Source: Porphyrobacter sp. LM 6 (lineage in GTDB: Bacteria; Pseudomonadota; Alphaproteobacteria; Sphingomonadales; Sphingomonadaceae). From it: a stretch of 64,000 nt of DNA. The stretch is taken from contig NZ_CP017113.1 in assembly GCF_001720465.1 (NCBI RefSeq), positions 2,294,001 through 2,358,000 on the forward strand. The letters are read 5' to 3'. The notes beneath the pieces were generated by a model. It ran no database searches. It was not told where the DNA came from and saw nothing but the letters and a program-made list of their open reading frames with translations. Position 1 is the first letter of the stretch. Each line of letters starts with the position of its first letter. Positions 28,180 to 37,200 of this stretch are shown here, one piece after another. The position numbers were made by a program, and so were the translations under genes.

Positions 28180-28194
28180 GTTCCGTAAATGTTC
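28180..28194 (-). promoter_or_regulatory. LexA (SOS) box upstream of uvrA
   Basis: GTTC at 28180-28183, seven bases, then GTTC at 28191-28194: the direct-repeat operator of alphaproteobacterial LexA. It lies 11 bp upstream of the uvrA ATG (28168), where it would block the promoter or transcript start. SOS control of uvrA is known in this class, which makes the site credible. Confidence 0.85.
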
Positions 28195-28544
28195 ACTGAT
28201 GTAAAGAGCGCAGTGGGGCGATTTCCCACCCCTGCCTGGGTGGAGCGAGCGGTGGCCGCATTGGTTCCGGCCGAAGCCGCGCGGCGGCGCAATTCCCTGC
28301 GCGGCAGCGGGCGTGCACTTATGGTTTACAACCCCCTAAAATCGGCGCATTTATTCGCCATGCCTGCCGGCAGCATGGTTTTCCCGGCAAGCAAGGGCCG
28401 TGATGGGCCGGAACGCGCGTTGCGCCCGGCAAGATCGACAAGACACCCATCCGGCGATCGGATCGCAGCAGCTATGCGCGGCTTGTCCGGCGACCCTTGC
28501 GGGCACGCGCGTTGTCGATCGCTCCAAGGGACGGGGGAAATGAT
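28195..28544. other. Intergenic region between uvrA and the orphan 213-residue gene
   Basis: About 350 bp without a convincing gene. It must hold two divergent promoters. A fairly AT-rich patch around 28320-28360 (GTTTACAACCCCCTAAAAT, then GCATTTATTC) is the best promoter candidate for the plus-strand gene. A perfect 10-bp palindrome CTGCCGGCAG lies near 28368. No tRNA or small RNA signature was recognised. Confidence 0.5.
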
Positions 28545-29186
28545 ATGCCAACATTGACGGAAAAAGACTTTCAGGCACAGGATTCGCTGAAAGACAGGTC
28601 GATCACCATTAAGGTTTCGCCGGTGCTTAATTGGATCGATCCCATCAAGCCGACAATCGAGGCAAGTTCGATCGGATTCACGGTAATTGCCAGCGATCCG
28701 GCCGGTACAGCCACGGTCGACACCTCGGGATCGGTCAATATTTCCCAAATGCCGGCCGCGCCGGGATATGACGAGAATATCGATATCACCCTGCTGCTGG
28801 ACACCAGCAACATGCGCGACGCCAACGGCAACCTGTTGACCGGCGACAACACGCCGCGCTGGGCCAAGTCCGATGAAGGTACGACCTACACCGACAGTAA
28901 GGGCAAGACACAGCACTGCGGTTATGGCTGGTTCTGCGAGATTACCAATTACGGTCCGCCGCTCCAGTATCAGGCCCTGCCGCCCATCGACATCGCCAAG
29001 ATGGCCTTCAAGCGCAAGGACGACCTCAATCTGGTCATCGAGGACAAGTCCGATGATGGCAGCCCGCCCTACGCGTTCAAGTTCGGCTTCGTTCTGCCCG
29101 GCCAGTACAACGAGTATTTCATCAGCATCGACCCGGTGCTCAGCACCAAGAGCACCCGCACCACCAGCTTCATGCTGAAGGACTAG
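28545..29186 (+). CDS. Orphan protein of unknown function, convergent with the TIR-TPR gene
   Basis: A 213-residue soluble protein (MPTLTEKDFQAQDSLKDRSI). It has no signal peptide or membrane segment and reads as alternating beta strands (ITIKVSPVLNWIDPIKPTIE, GFTVIASDPAG, ENIDITLLLDTSN, YAFKFGFVLPGQYNEYFISI). There are two cysteines close together in HCGYGWFCEI. I do not recognise a family. The start at 28545 follows GGGGGAAA; longer in-frame starts (28497) lack such a site. Its stop overlaps that of the TIR-TPR gene by 3 bp, so the two are tightly convergent. Confidence 0.7.
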   Translation: MPTLTEKDFQAQDSLKDRSITIKVSPVLNWIDPIKPTIEASSIGFTVIASDPAGTATVDTSGSVNISQMPAAPGYDENIDITLLLDTSNMRDANGNLLTGDNTPRWAKSDEGTTYTDSKGKTQHCGYGWFCEITNYGPPLQYQALPPIDIAKMAFKRKDDLNLVIEDKSDDGSPPYAFKFGFVLPGQYNEYFISIDPVLSTKSTRTTSFMLKD

Positions 29187-31249
29187 CGCAAACGTTCTGC
29201 GAGATAGGCGGGGTGACGGAAGCCCCGCCTGTCCAGCGCTGCGGCGACCTCGCGCGCCTCGGCTGCCCTGCCCAGCCGCTTGAGCAACGCGAAACGCTCG
29301 TCATCCAAGCTTGCCGAGGCTGGCGCGACTGACAGCGCTTTCGTCCAGGAGCTCCGGGCGGCATCCGCAGCCCCAAGCCGCGCCTCAATATCGCCCGTCA
29401 GCAGGAGCGATACGGTATGATTAGTCTGGTCGGCATCGCCTGCGGTCAGCGCGGTAGCCTGTTTGATCAGAGCGCGCGCTTCGCGGGCATTGCCGCTCGC
29501 CAGTGCCAAGCGAGCGCGGTTGACAAGCGCCTTGTGGCGTTCCGATCTCGACCACTCGGTGTTCGCGGGGTCCTTGGCCATCATCCGCTCAAGCAGCGCG
29601 GTCGCATCGTCGAGCAGTGCGCGGCTTTCCTCGAAGCGGCGAGCGTTGACGAGGGTCGCCGCCTTGTCGAGTCGGGCGCCAACTTCGGTCTGTTGCCATT
29701 CGGTATTGGCGGGCTCGATCCGGCGCAGGTCGGCATTCACCGCCAATCCCTGATCGTGCGCGCGGATCGCTCCCTCGATATCGCCGCTTTCCAGCTTTAT
29801 CCGCGCGAGGAACTGAAACGCGACGGACAGTCGGTTCTTGGCCATCGTATTGGCGGCATCGCGGCGTAGCACCTCTTCGCAGATCGCGATTTCCCGCTGG
29901 TGCAGGGTCAGCGACTCCGAAAGCTTGCCAAGGCTATGCTTGCCGATCCCGAGCCAGTTGACGGCAATGGCGAGCTCGACTTGCCTTTCGGCATCGAAGG
30001 GGCCGCTTTTGGCAACGCTTTCAGTCAGGCGCATCGCATTGGCAAAGGCCGGCTCGGCTTCGGCGTGCCTGCCCTGGGCGTTAAACATGACGCCGAGATT
30101 GCTGTAGGCGTAGCTGCTCTCCATCTGCCACTTCGGGTTCTTCGGATCGATCGCGATAAGCCGGTCGGCAAGACGCTTGTATTCGCGGAACTGCGTCTCG
30201 GCCTCGCCGTATTGACCACGATTATAGGCGATAGCGCCCACCCAGAACACGCTCTGCGCGTGGTCGAAGAGGCGCTGCTGGTTGTCGGGATCGCGCGCGA
30301 GCTGCTCTTTGGTGGTAGCCGCCGCCTGCTGAAAGGCGCGCAGGGCATCGTCGCTGTCGCCGCGGATATTGCTCACCTCGCCCACCAGCAGCAGCGCCCG
30401 CGCGCGGCGGCCGAGCGAATCCTCGTCGAGATCGCCGAGCTTCTGTTTCGCGTAGTAATCGAGCGCGCGCTGGCCGACCACGTCGAGCGCATCGAGCCGT
30501 CCGACCGGTTCGAGCTTGTCGCGCAGGTCGGTGAGCATGAACTCGACCAGCCCGTCAGCCTGATTGCGCTGGAACTCGGCCTCCTTGCGCGCTTCGACCG
30601 CGAAATAGGTCAGCGTGCTCATCACCGCCGCCAGCGTCAGCGAGGCGGTGACGACGAGGCGCGTGCGCAACACGCGGCGGCGATCATCGCGGCGAACCAG
30701 CTCGTCGAGCCCCACGCCGAGCATCGCGGCGGCCAGCTTGAGCTTGGCCCGCCGCTTGCCGTCCCCGCTGTCGCGCGCATCGGCAGCGAGCGGCGCATCC
30801 TCGGGAATATCGGTGATCGTCAGATCAGCGGCGACATGGTGGGTCAGCGCCTTGGGGAAGCATTCGTTGGCGGGATCGCCCGGCTCGCCGCCAACGATCA
30901 GCGCCAGCACCTTGGACGGATCGCGATGGGTCTTGAACCAGGCGAGCTCGCGGTTGACCCATTGCGACTTGGCCGAATTGGGCGAGCAGACGACGATCAG
31001 GAACTCGCTGTCCGCCAGCGCGGCTTCCACCGCCGCGCCGATGCTGGAGCCGGCGGCTTCTTCCTCGCGATCCTTGAACAGCGGGTGCAGCCGCGCGGGC
31101 ACGGGGCCGTGGCCCTTGTCCTTGCCCACCAGCACCCGCGGGGTGCGATAGGTTTCGATCTCGTGCTGGAGCCACTTGCCCCATTTGGCATCGGCCCAGC
31201 TGTAGCTGATGAACGCTTTGTACCGATAAGCGTCCTTGTGATCGCCCAT
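29183..31249 (-). CDS. TIR domain / transmembrane / TPR-repeat protein
   Basis: A 688-residue three-part protein. Residues 10-150 are a TIR domain: KAFISYSWAD (13-20), LFKDREEEAAGSSIG, and SEFLIVVCSPNSAKSQWVNR with E101 of NREL as the likely NADase glutamate. One transmembrane helix lies at about 196-216 (LVVTASLTLAAVMSTLTYFA). The rest is a helical repeat array of TPR type (for example AQSVFWVGAIAYNRGQYGEA, SYAYSNLGVMFNAQGRHAEA). This puts the TIR on the cytoplasmic side and the repeats outside, or the reverse. TIR-TPR proteins are known in bacterial signalling and defence, but the role here is unknown. The start at 31249 (MGDHKDAYRYK) follows GGGGAG by 5 bp. Confidence 0.88.
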   Translation of the reverse strand: MGDHKDAYRYKAFISYSWADAKWGKWLQHEIETYRTPRVLVGKDKGHGPVPARLHPLFKDREEEAAGSSIGAAVEAALADSEFLIVVCSPNSAKSQWVNRELAWFKTHRDPSKVLALIVGGEPGDPANECFPKALTHHVAADLTITDIPEDAPLAADARDSGDGKRRAKLKLAAAMLGVGLDELVRRDDRRRVLRTRLVVTASLTLAAVMSTLTYFAVEARKEAEFQRNQADGLVEFMLTDLRDKLEPVGRLDALDVVGQRALDYYAKQKLGDLDEDSLGRRARALLLVGEVSNIRGDSDDALRAFQQAAATTKEQLARDPDNQQRLFDHAQSVFWVGAIAYNRGQYGEAETQFREYKRLADRLIAIDPKNPKWQMESSYAYSNLGVMFNAQGRHAEAEPAFANAMRLTESVAKSGPFDAERQVELAIAVNWLGIGKHSLGKLSESLTLHQREIAICEEVLRRDAANTMAKNRLSVAFQFLARIKLESGDIEGAIRAHDQGLAVNADLRRIEPANTEWQQTEVGARLDKAATLVNARRFEESRALLDDATALLERMMAKDPANTEWSRSERHKALVNRARLALASGNAREARALIKQATALTAGDADQTNHTVSLLLTGDIEARLGAADAARSSWTKALSVAPASASLDDERFALLKRLGRAAEAREVAAALDRRGFRHPAYLAERLR

Positions 31250-31656
31250 ACCAACTCCCCAAGCTGATATCCGGTGAGGGAGGCTCTGAAGGTCTCCTTG
31301 CCGCCGGTGCGACGCCCGCGAGACGGAGCTTAGGCGATTTGCCCGAATAGGCAAACATACGGGGCCATGAATGAACGACGACCAGCCCGAAATCAGGCGC
31401 CGGAACGGCAGGCAGGGTGAAATCAGCGATTAAAACCGGAGGTGTGACGGCATGAACACTACATATTTTTCAATAGGATAGGTCTAAATCAGCCACCCCT
31501 ACAGGAAAAATGAAGTCGCCGCCGGTGTCGGGACAGGCCATTTCGAAGTCCTCACACCGGTCTCCCGTCGGGGCTCCCAGGGTCGCAACCTGGCACGTCT
31601 ACCGAGGCACGGCTTGGAGCCGGGCGGTAACAGTATAGCACCCCAACACCTTGCTG
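31250..31656. other. Gene-poor interval between the TIR-TPR gene and the ABC importer genes
   Basis: About 400 bp with no convincing gene. It holds a dyad (31338-31355), an AT-rich patch around 31455-31480 that contains a ten-codon ORF (ATG 31452 to TAG 31481) behind a GGAGG site, and the left arm of a 14-bp inverted repeat. No B12 riboswitch core was found here. Confidence 0.5.
31338..31355. promoter_or_regulatory. Dyad in the TIR-TPR promoter region
   Basis: TTTGCC (31338-31343) and GGCAAA (31350-31355) form a 6-bp inverted repeat with a 6-bp spacer, about 90 bp upstream of the TIR-TPR start. The spacing fits a dimeric repressor or activator site. No regulator gene is adjacent. Confidence 0.4.
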
Positions 31657-31667
31657 TTACCGCCCGG
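31620..31667. repeat. 14-bp perfect inverted repeat over the importer ATPase stop codon
   Basis: CCGGGCGGTAACAG at 31620-31633 is the exact reverse complement of CTGTTACCGCCCGG at 31654-31667, with a 20-bp spacer. The right arm contains the stop codon of the minus-strand ATPase gene. As RNA it forms a strong hairpin at the 3' end of the operon, but without a T-run. Confidence 0.8.
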
Positions 31668-32412
31668 TTCCTACCCCATCCACCACCAGCGCCTGCTTGC
31701 CCGGCTCGCCCACCCAAGCCGCCGCGATCTCCCAGCCTTGGGCAATCACCGCAGGCGCAAGCGCATCGCGCGGTGCGCCGTCAGCGATCAGATGGCCGCC
31801 TTTCATCACCAGCACCCGGTCGGCATGGTTCATTGCAATGGCGAGATCGTGGAGCACCACCACCACCCCCTGCCCCGCTGCGGCGCAGGCCTTGAGATGC
31901 GCGATCAGCCCCAGTTGATGCGCCAGATCGAGCGCGGCGAGCGGCTCGTCGGCGAGGATCCAGCGCGGGGTTCCGGCGAGCACCCGCGCGAGCAGCACCC
32001 GCGCCCGCTCCCCGCCTGAAAGTTGGCTGACAGGCCGGTGGCGCAATTCCTCAAGTGCAAGCGCGGCGATGGCCGCCTCCACCTCGCCTGTGCCGCGATC
32101 ACGCCACGGCAGACGGCCCAGCGCCACAAGGCTTTCCACCGCCACATCCCAGGCGACATCGGGGGTCTGCGGGAGATAGCCGATCGCCTGCGCCCGCGCG
32201 CGCGGATGCATCGCGGCGAGCGCCTCTCCATCGAGCAACGCCCCGCCAGCCGCCGGCTCCAGCAGTCCGACGAGCGCCAGCAGCAGGCTCGATTTGCCCG
32301 CGCCATTGGGGCCGACAATCGCGGTGATCGCGCCGGGGGCCAGCGTCGCCGAAAGCCCTTCGACCACAACCGCGCCGCCGCGCCGCACGCTGAGGTTTTC
32401 CGCCGCCAGCAT
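31657..32412 (-). CDS. ABC importer ATP-binding protein (BtuD/FecE/HmuV type)
   Basis: A 251-residue ATPase of a type II ABC importer. Walker A is GPNGAGKSS (about residues 34-42), signature LSGGERARVLLARVLAG, and Walker B WILADEPLAALD, followed by a switch histidine in VVVLHDLAIAMNHADRV. It starts directly at the end of the permease gene (32412/32413) and is the last gene of a three-gene operon encoding binding protein, permease and ATPase. Corrinoid or iron-siderophore import is expected; the substrate is not decided by this subunit. Confidence 0.93.
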   Translation of the reverse strand: MLAAENLSVRRGGAVVVEGLSATLAPGAITAIVGPNGAGKSSLLLALVGLLEPAAGGALLDGEALAAMHPRARAQAIGYLPQTPDVAWDVAVESLVALGRLPWRDRGTGEVEAAIAALALEELRHRPVSQLSGGERARVLLARVLAGTPRWILADEPLAALDLAHQLGLIAHLKACAAAGQGVVVVLHDLAIAMNHADRVLVMKGGHLIADGAPRDALAPAVIAQGWEIAAAWVGEPGKQALVVDGVGTGR

Positions 32413-33411
32413 CTACAGCGCGCCTCGCCGCATGCGCAGCAGCAGCCAGCCGAAGAACGGCGCACCGATCAGCGACAGCGCAATGCCGAGCCGCAGTTCG
32501 GTGACCAGCGGCAAGATCCGCACGATAGAGTCTGCCGCGAGCACGAGCACTGCCCCCGCAAGCGCGCTCGGCAGGATCAGGCTGGAAGGCAGCCGGTCGG
32601 TCAGCGGGCGCACCAGATGGGGCACGATCAGCCCGACGAAGCCGATGATCCCCGCCACCGCCACACCCGCGCCAACAGTCAGCCCTACGCCCGCCACCAG
32701 CAGCACCAGCAGCCGCCGGGGATCGACCCCGAGTGAACGCGCCGCATCCTCGCCCAGCGTCAGCGCATCAAGGCTCCGTGCCGCCAGCGCCAGCACGCCG
32801 ATCCCCGCGAGGGTCAGCGGCGCAGCAATCGCCACCTCGCGCCACGAACGGTCGGTCAGCGCGCCGTTGAGCCACATCACAATCTCGGACAGCGCGAAGG
32901 GATTGGGGGCGAGCGTGATCGCGAGTGCGGTGAGCGCGCCCGCAAGGCTCGCCAGCATGAGCCCTGCAAGCGTGAACAGCGCAATCCCGCCCCCTGCTCC
33001 GCCCGCCGCATCAGAAGATGTGCGGCCCGCAATCAATGCGAGGAGCGCCATGCCCAGCCCCGCCCCCGTCAGAGCCAGCAGGGGAAGGCTCAATGCAGCA
33101 AATGCGGGCGGGAACAGCGCGCCAAGCCAGAAGCTCGCCACCGCGCCCAGCGCTGCCATCGGGGCAATGCCGAACAGTCCGGGATCGGCGAGCGGATTGC
33201 GCAGATAGCCCTGCATCGCCGCCCCCGCAGCGCCCAGCCCCGCGCCGATCACCACTGCCAGCACCGCCCGCGGCAAGCGCAGCTCAATCAGGACCAACTC
33301 CGCATTGGGCGTGCCATCGCCCAGCGGCGGAATCCACACCCTGCCCGCCAGCAACGAGAGCGGCACCAGCACGGCGAGCAGCGCGGCAAAGATCAGGCTC
33401 GCGCGGCTCAT
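32413..33411 (-). CDS. FecCD-family ABC transporter permease (BtuC-like)
   Basis: A 332-residue integral membrane permease with about ten helices. Family marks are LRLPRAVLAVVIGAGLGAAG, the GYLRNPLADPGLFGI coupling segment and GFVGLIVPHLVRPL near the C-terminus. The start at 33411 (MSRASLIFAALLAVL) overlaps the binding-protein stop in ATGA. A longer in-frame ORF start at 33609 is a shadow inside the upstream gene. It is the membrane partner of the ATPase that follows. Confidence 0.93.
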   Translation of the reverse strand: MSRASLIFAALLAVLVPLSLLAGRVWIPPLGDGTPNAELVLIELRLPRAVLAVVIGAGLGAAGAAMQGYLRNPLADPGLFGIAPMAALGAVASFWLGALFPPAFAALSLPLLALTGAGLGMALLALIAGRTSSDAAGGAGGGIALFTLAGLMLASLAGALTALAITLAPNPFALSEIVMWLNGALTDRSWREVAIAAPLTLAGIGVLALAARSLDALTLGEDAARSLGVDPRRLLVLLVAGVGLTVGAGVAVAGIIGFVGLIVPHLVRPLTDRLPSSLILPSALAGAVLVLAADSIVRILPLVTELRLGIALSLIGAPFFGWLLLRMRRGAL

Positions 33412-34274
33412 GGCAATGCATCCACCTGATCGCGGATCGCCCGCAGCCGTGCCCGCGCCTTGGGAATGGTCGGCCCGCCGCAATAGATCAGCGATGGGTC
33501 GAAGGGGGCGATTACCATGTGCTTCCACGCGCCCTCCAGCAGCGGATGGCGCTGGCCCGGCGCATCGCCCGCCACCAGCAGCACGGTGGGCCGGTGCATC
33601 ACAACCCATTCGAGCGAGACACGGTCGGCCTGATGCAGGCCCCTCGCCTCGGCGTGGCTATAGAATCCTTCCTGCCGCATCAATTCGACGATCAATGTCT
33701 GTTCTCCCGCGACGATCTCGCCCGGTTGCCACAGCAGCGCGCTCACCGCCGGGCGGGTGTTCGCCGGTACCTCGGCAATCCGCGCAGCGAGCGCCTCGCC
33801 CGCTTCCGCGTGGCCCGCCAAAGCCGCGACTTCGCGCACCTGTGCCGCGCTTTCGGCGATGGTTGACGGACTGCCGAAGGTGGCAACCTTGAGCCCAGCC
33901 CGTTCGAGCGCGCTGCGGGTCGGCTGGGGGAGATAGACCGAGGCGAGCACGAGATCGGGCTGGAGCGCGATGATTTCTTCCGCTGTCCCGCCGGTCACGC
34001 CGTAGCGCGCCGCGACCTTCGCGGGGATCGAGCTCGAACCGGCATCGCGGCTGTAATGCGACAGCGCCAGCACCTGTTCGGGCGGCGCCATCTCGACAAG
34101 GATCGCATCGAGGCAGGGGTTGAGGCTGACGATCGTCGGCAAGCCCTGATCGTGCGCGCGCGGGGTTGTGGCGGGCGCGCAGGCGGATACGACGAACACA
34201 CCCGCCAGCGCCGCTGCCAGCGATGCGCGCCGTGGCCCTCGCGGCCTGCCCATGGTGTTGCGATCCCGCGCCAT
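33408..34274 (-). CDS. ABC importer substrate-binding lipoprotein (BtuF-like)
   Basis: A 288-residue periplasmic binding protein with a lipoprotein signal ending VFVVSAC. The IVSLNPCLDAILVEMAPPEQ segment and the GGTAEEIIALQPDLVLASV segment are typical of class III binding proteins (BtuF/FecB). YSRDAGSSSIP resembles cobalamin-binding forms, so a corrinoid is my best guess; haem or siderophore cannot be excluded. The start may be 34274 or the in-frame ATG at 34253, which leaves a standard signal (MGRPRGPRRASLAA). No cobalamin riboswitch or Fur-like site was recognised upstream. Confidence 0.85.
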   Translation of the reverse strand: MARDRNTMGRPRGPRRASLAAALAGVFVVSACAPATTPRAHDQGLPTIVSLNPCLDAILVEMAPPEQVLALSHYSRDAGSSSIPAKVAARYGVTGGTAEEIIALQPDLVLASVYLPQPTRSALERAGLKVATFGSPSTIAESAAQVREVAALAGHAEAGEALAARIAEVPANTRPAVSALLWQPGEIVAGEQTLIVELMRQEGFYSHAEARGLHQADRVSLEWVVMHRPTVLLVAGDAPGQRHPLLEGAWKHMVIAPFDPSLIYCGGPTIPKARARLRAIRDQVDALP

Positions 34275-34414
34275 ATCCCTCGTTGCCCGCGATAGGGCCG
34301 GGGGCCTTGGCGCGCAACGGGTTAAGACATGCGCGGCGGCTGTCCATGAATGGGACGCGGGGGTGCTGGGCGCTCGCGAGGACGGCAGGTCGGGGCTAGG
34401 GCCAAGCCCAGGTC

Positions 34415-35500
34415 ATGACCCACTTCGCCCCCTTCTCCGCCTTTCGCAACGGCCCCGCCGCACCGCGCAAGACCTGGCGCAAGCGCTTGGCCGTGCTGCT
34501 CGCCGCGATCACCGTGCCCGCGATGGCGGCGCCCGGAGGCTTCACCTCGCTTCCCGGCCCGGCGGTCGAAAGCACTGCCGCGCTTGCCACCCGCAAGGCC
34601 GCAGCCGCCGCGCTGCCGTTCGAGCGGCCGGGGATGAGCTTTCCCGGCTCCGCCTATTTCTACATGGCCGATCCCGCAGGCAGCGCCCTGCGCGCCCTGC
34701 CCGATGCCGATCCGCTCGGCAACGGAGCCGAGGCCGGACGCGCGCTCGGCTCGCTGATCGATGTCGGCGCGCCCGCCAAGCCGTTCTTCGCGCCCGGCAC
34801 CGGCATCAGCGCAGCCCGCGCGCAGACCTGCCTCGCGCAGGCCGTGTGGTATGAGGCCGCCAGCGAGAGCGAGGCGGGCCAGCGCGCCGTGGCGCAGGTG
34901 GTGCTCAACCGTGTGGCGCACCCCAGCTGGCCGTCGAGCGTGTGTGGCGTGGTCTATCAGGGATCGGAACGCCAGACCGGCTGCCAGTTCACCTTCACCT
35001 GCGACGGCAGCCTTGCCCGCCGCCCTTCGGGTGCAAGCTGGGCGCGCGCGCAACGGATCGCGGCCGAGGCGCTGTCGGGCCGGGTCTATGCCCCTGTCGG
35101 CCTCGCCACGCATTACCATACGCTGTGGGTCAATCCTTCGTGGGCCGGATCGCTCGACCACATCGGCTCGATCGGCGCGCACCGCTTCTACCGCAATCGC
35201 GGCGCGAGCGGCTCGGCAGCCGCCTTCCGCGCGAACTATGCCGGGTTCGAGCCGCTGGTAAGCGGACGCACCACCGCGCCCATGCCCGTGCAGACCGCGA
35301 GCGCGACCTACACCCCTGCCGCGCTGACCGCGAGCGCGGCTCCTTCGGCCGCAATTCCGGCGGCTCCGGTGGCGGCGGCACCCTCGGCCCCGGCGCCTTC
35401 AATTGCGGCTCCGGTCACCGGCTCGGTCAAGCCCGAGTTTGCCCGCGCGGGGCAATGGAAGACCCCGCCCGCCAGCGCCCAGGCCCCTGCCGCCGAATAA
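34415..35500 (+). CDS. SleB-type cell wall hydrolase
   Basis: A 361-residue exported protein. The N-terminus has a signal-anchor-like segment (KRLAVLLAAITVPAMAAPGG). The hydrolase_2 (SleB) domain covers roughly residues 130-270. The catalytic-glutamate segment is CLAQAVWYEAASESEAGQRA, followed by VAQVVLNRVAHPSWPSSVCG, and then ATHYHTLWVNPSWAGSL. The C-terminal 80 residues are Ala/Pro/Ser-rich and disordered. SleB-type enzymes are lytic transglycosylase-like peptidoglycan hydrolases. The gene is divergent from the ABC importer operon. Confidence 0.9.
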   Translation: MTHFAPFSAFRNGPAAPRKTWRKRLAVLLAAITVPAMAAPGGFTSLPGPAVESTAALATRKAAAAALPFERPGMSFPGSAYFYMADPAGSALRALPDADPLGNGAEAGRALGSLIDVGAPAKPFFAPGTGISAARAQTCLAQAVWYEAASESEAGQRAVAQVVLNRVAHPSWPSSVCGVVYQGSERQTGCQFTFTCDGSLARRPSGASWARAQRIAAEALSGRVYAPVGLATHYHTLWVNPSWAGSLDHIGSIGAHRFYRNRGASGSAAAFRANYAGFEPLVSGRTTAPMPVQTASATYTPAALTASAAPSAAIPAAPVAAAPSAPAPSIAAPVTGSVKPEFARAGQWKTPPASAQAPAAE

Positions 35501-35649
35501 AATCAGCGCCTTGCGGCGAGCCCGCAGAACAGGGTTAAAGCGCGCGAAACCCTGTTGCCATACCAAGCCTTAGCGGCGAGGGACTATACCCGATGACACA
35601 CGCCGCGCCGTCAGAGTGCGGGTGTCGCAATCGGGAACGCATAAACACA

Positions 35650-35979
35650 ATGTCCATTCGCTTTGCCCCCGCCCGCCCTGCCATCCGCCGTCCCGGTTGG
35701 CAGGCCGCGATGCGTGGAATGATCGCGCCGGCCCTCGCGCGGGCCGCCAACGACAATGGCGACCAGCCGCGCCAGACCGTCACCTTCGATCCGCTGCTGA
35801 CCGAGGCCCTGCGGCATTTCGCCGTGCACGGCCTTGCCGCCGCCGAAGCCGCGCGCGATGAGGCCGGAGAGGCGCATAGTCGCGGCGATGCCGAGGCGCG
35901 GTCGCATTGGCTGGCAGTCACCGGGATGTTCGACCGCCGCCTTGCCGCAGCGGCAAGGCGCGATCTCACCCCCGCCTGA
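35650..35979 (+). CDS. Small conserved hypothetical protein
   Basis: A 109-residue protein. The first 45 residues are basic and Pro/Ala rich (MSIRFAPARPAIRRPGWQAA); the C-terminal 60 form likely helices (TFDPLLTEALRHFAVHGLAA and SHWLAVTGMFDRRLAAAARR). No known motif. An in-frame ATG at 35593 would add 19 Cys-containing residues; 35650 is preferred by composition but the ribosome site is weak for both. It sits alone between the cell wall hydrolase and the mdh promoter region. Confidence 0.6.
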   Translation: MSIRFAPARPAIRRPGWQAAMRGMIAPALARAANDNGDQPRQTVTFDPLLTEALRHFAVHGLAAAEAARDEAGEAHSRGDAEARSHWLAVTGMFDRRLAAAARRDLTPA

Positions 35980-36030
35980 CCAGGCCGGCGGTGCGATACG
36001 GTGTTTCCCTGATGTGCCGATCTGCATGAC

Positions 36031-36090
36031 TTAATGCAATTGCGAACTGTTTGCAAAGATAGTTGCCACAACCGACCTTTTGATGGTTGC
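36031..36090. promoter_or_regulatory. Phased TTGC repeats upstream of mdh
   Basis: TTGC begins at 36040, 36051, 36063 and 36087, that is at steps of 11, 12 and 24 bp. The first copy is part of the palindrome GCAATTGC (36036-36043). The patch is AT-richer than its surroundings and lies about 140-190 bp upstream of the mdh start, the expected place for a regulator bound to the TCA-operon promoter. No regulator can be named. Confidence 0.4.
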
Positions 36091-36126
36091 AATCGCCTTT
36101 TGAGGGGCCTACCGCCCGTTTCGTAA

Positions 36127-37191
<1,065 letters not shown>

Positions 37192-37200
37192 TGCAGTCCG

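Noticed and set aside
28189..28557. ORFs in the uvrA upstream gap
   Set aside because: They begin inside the SOS box area, lack ribosome sites and have Arg/Ala-rich random composition.
29900..31267. Plus-strand ORF (455 residues) opposite the TIR-TPR gene
   Set aside because: Antisense shadow with His/Gln/Arg-rich composition; the minus-strand TIR and TPR motifs are unmistakable.
31480..31670. Cobalamin riboswitch near the BtuFCD-type genes
   Set aside because: The region is at the 3' end of the operon and lacks the B12-box core; the upstream region of the operon (34275-34410) lacks it as well.
35740..35760. tmRNA tag-like AANDN sequence
   Set aside because: It lies in frame inside a small protein gene and no tmRNA pairing elements surround it.
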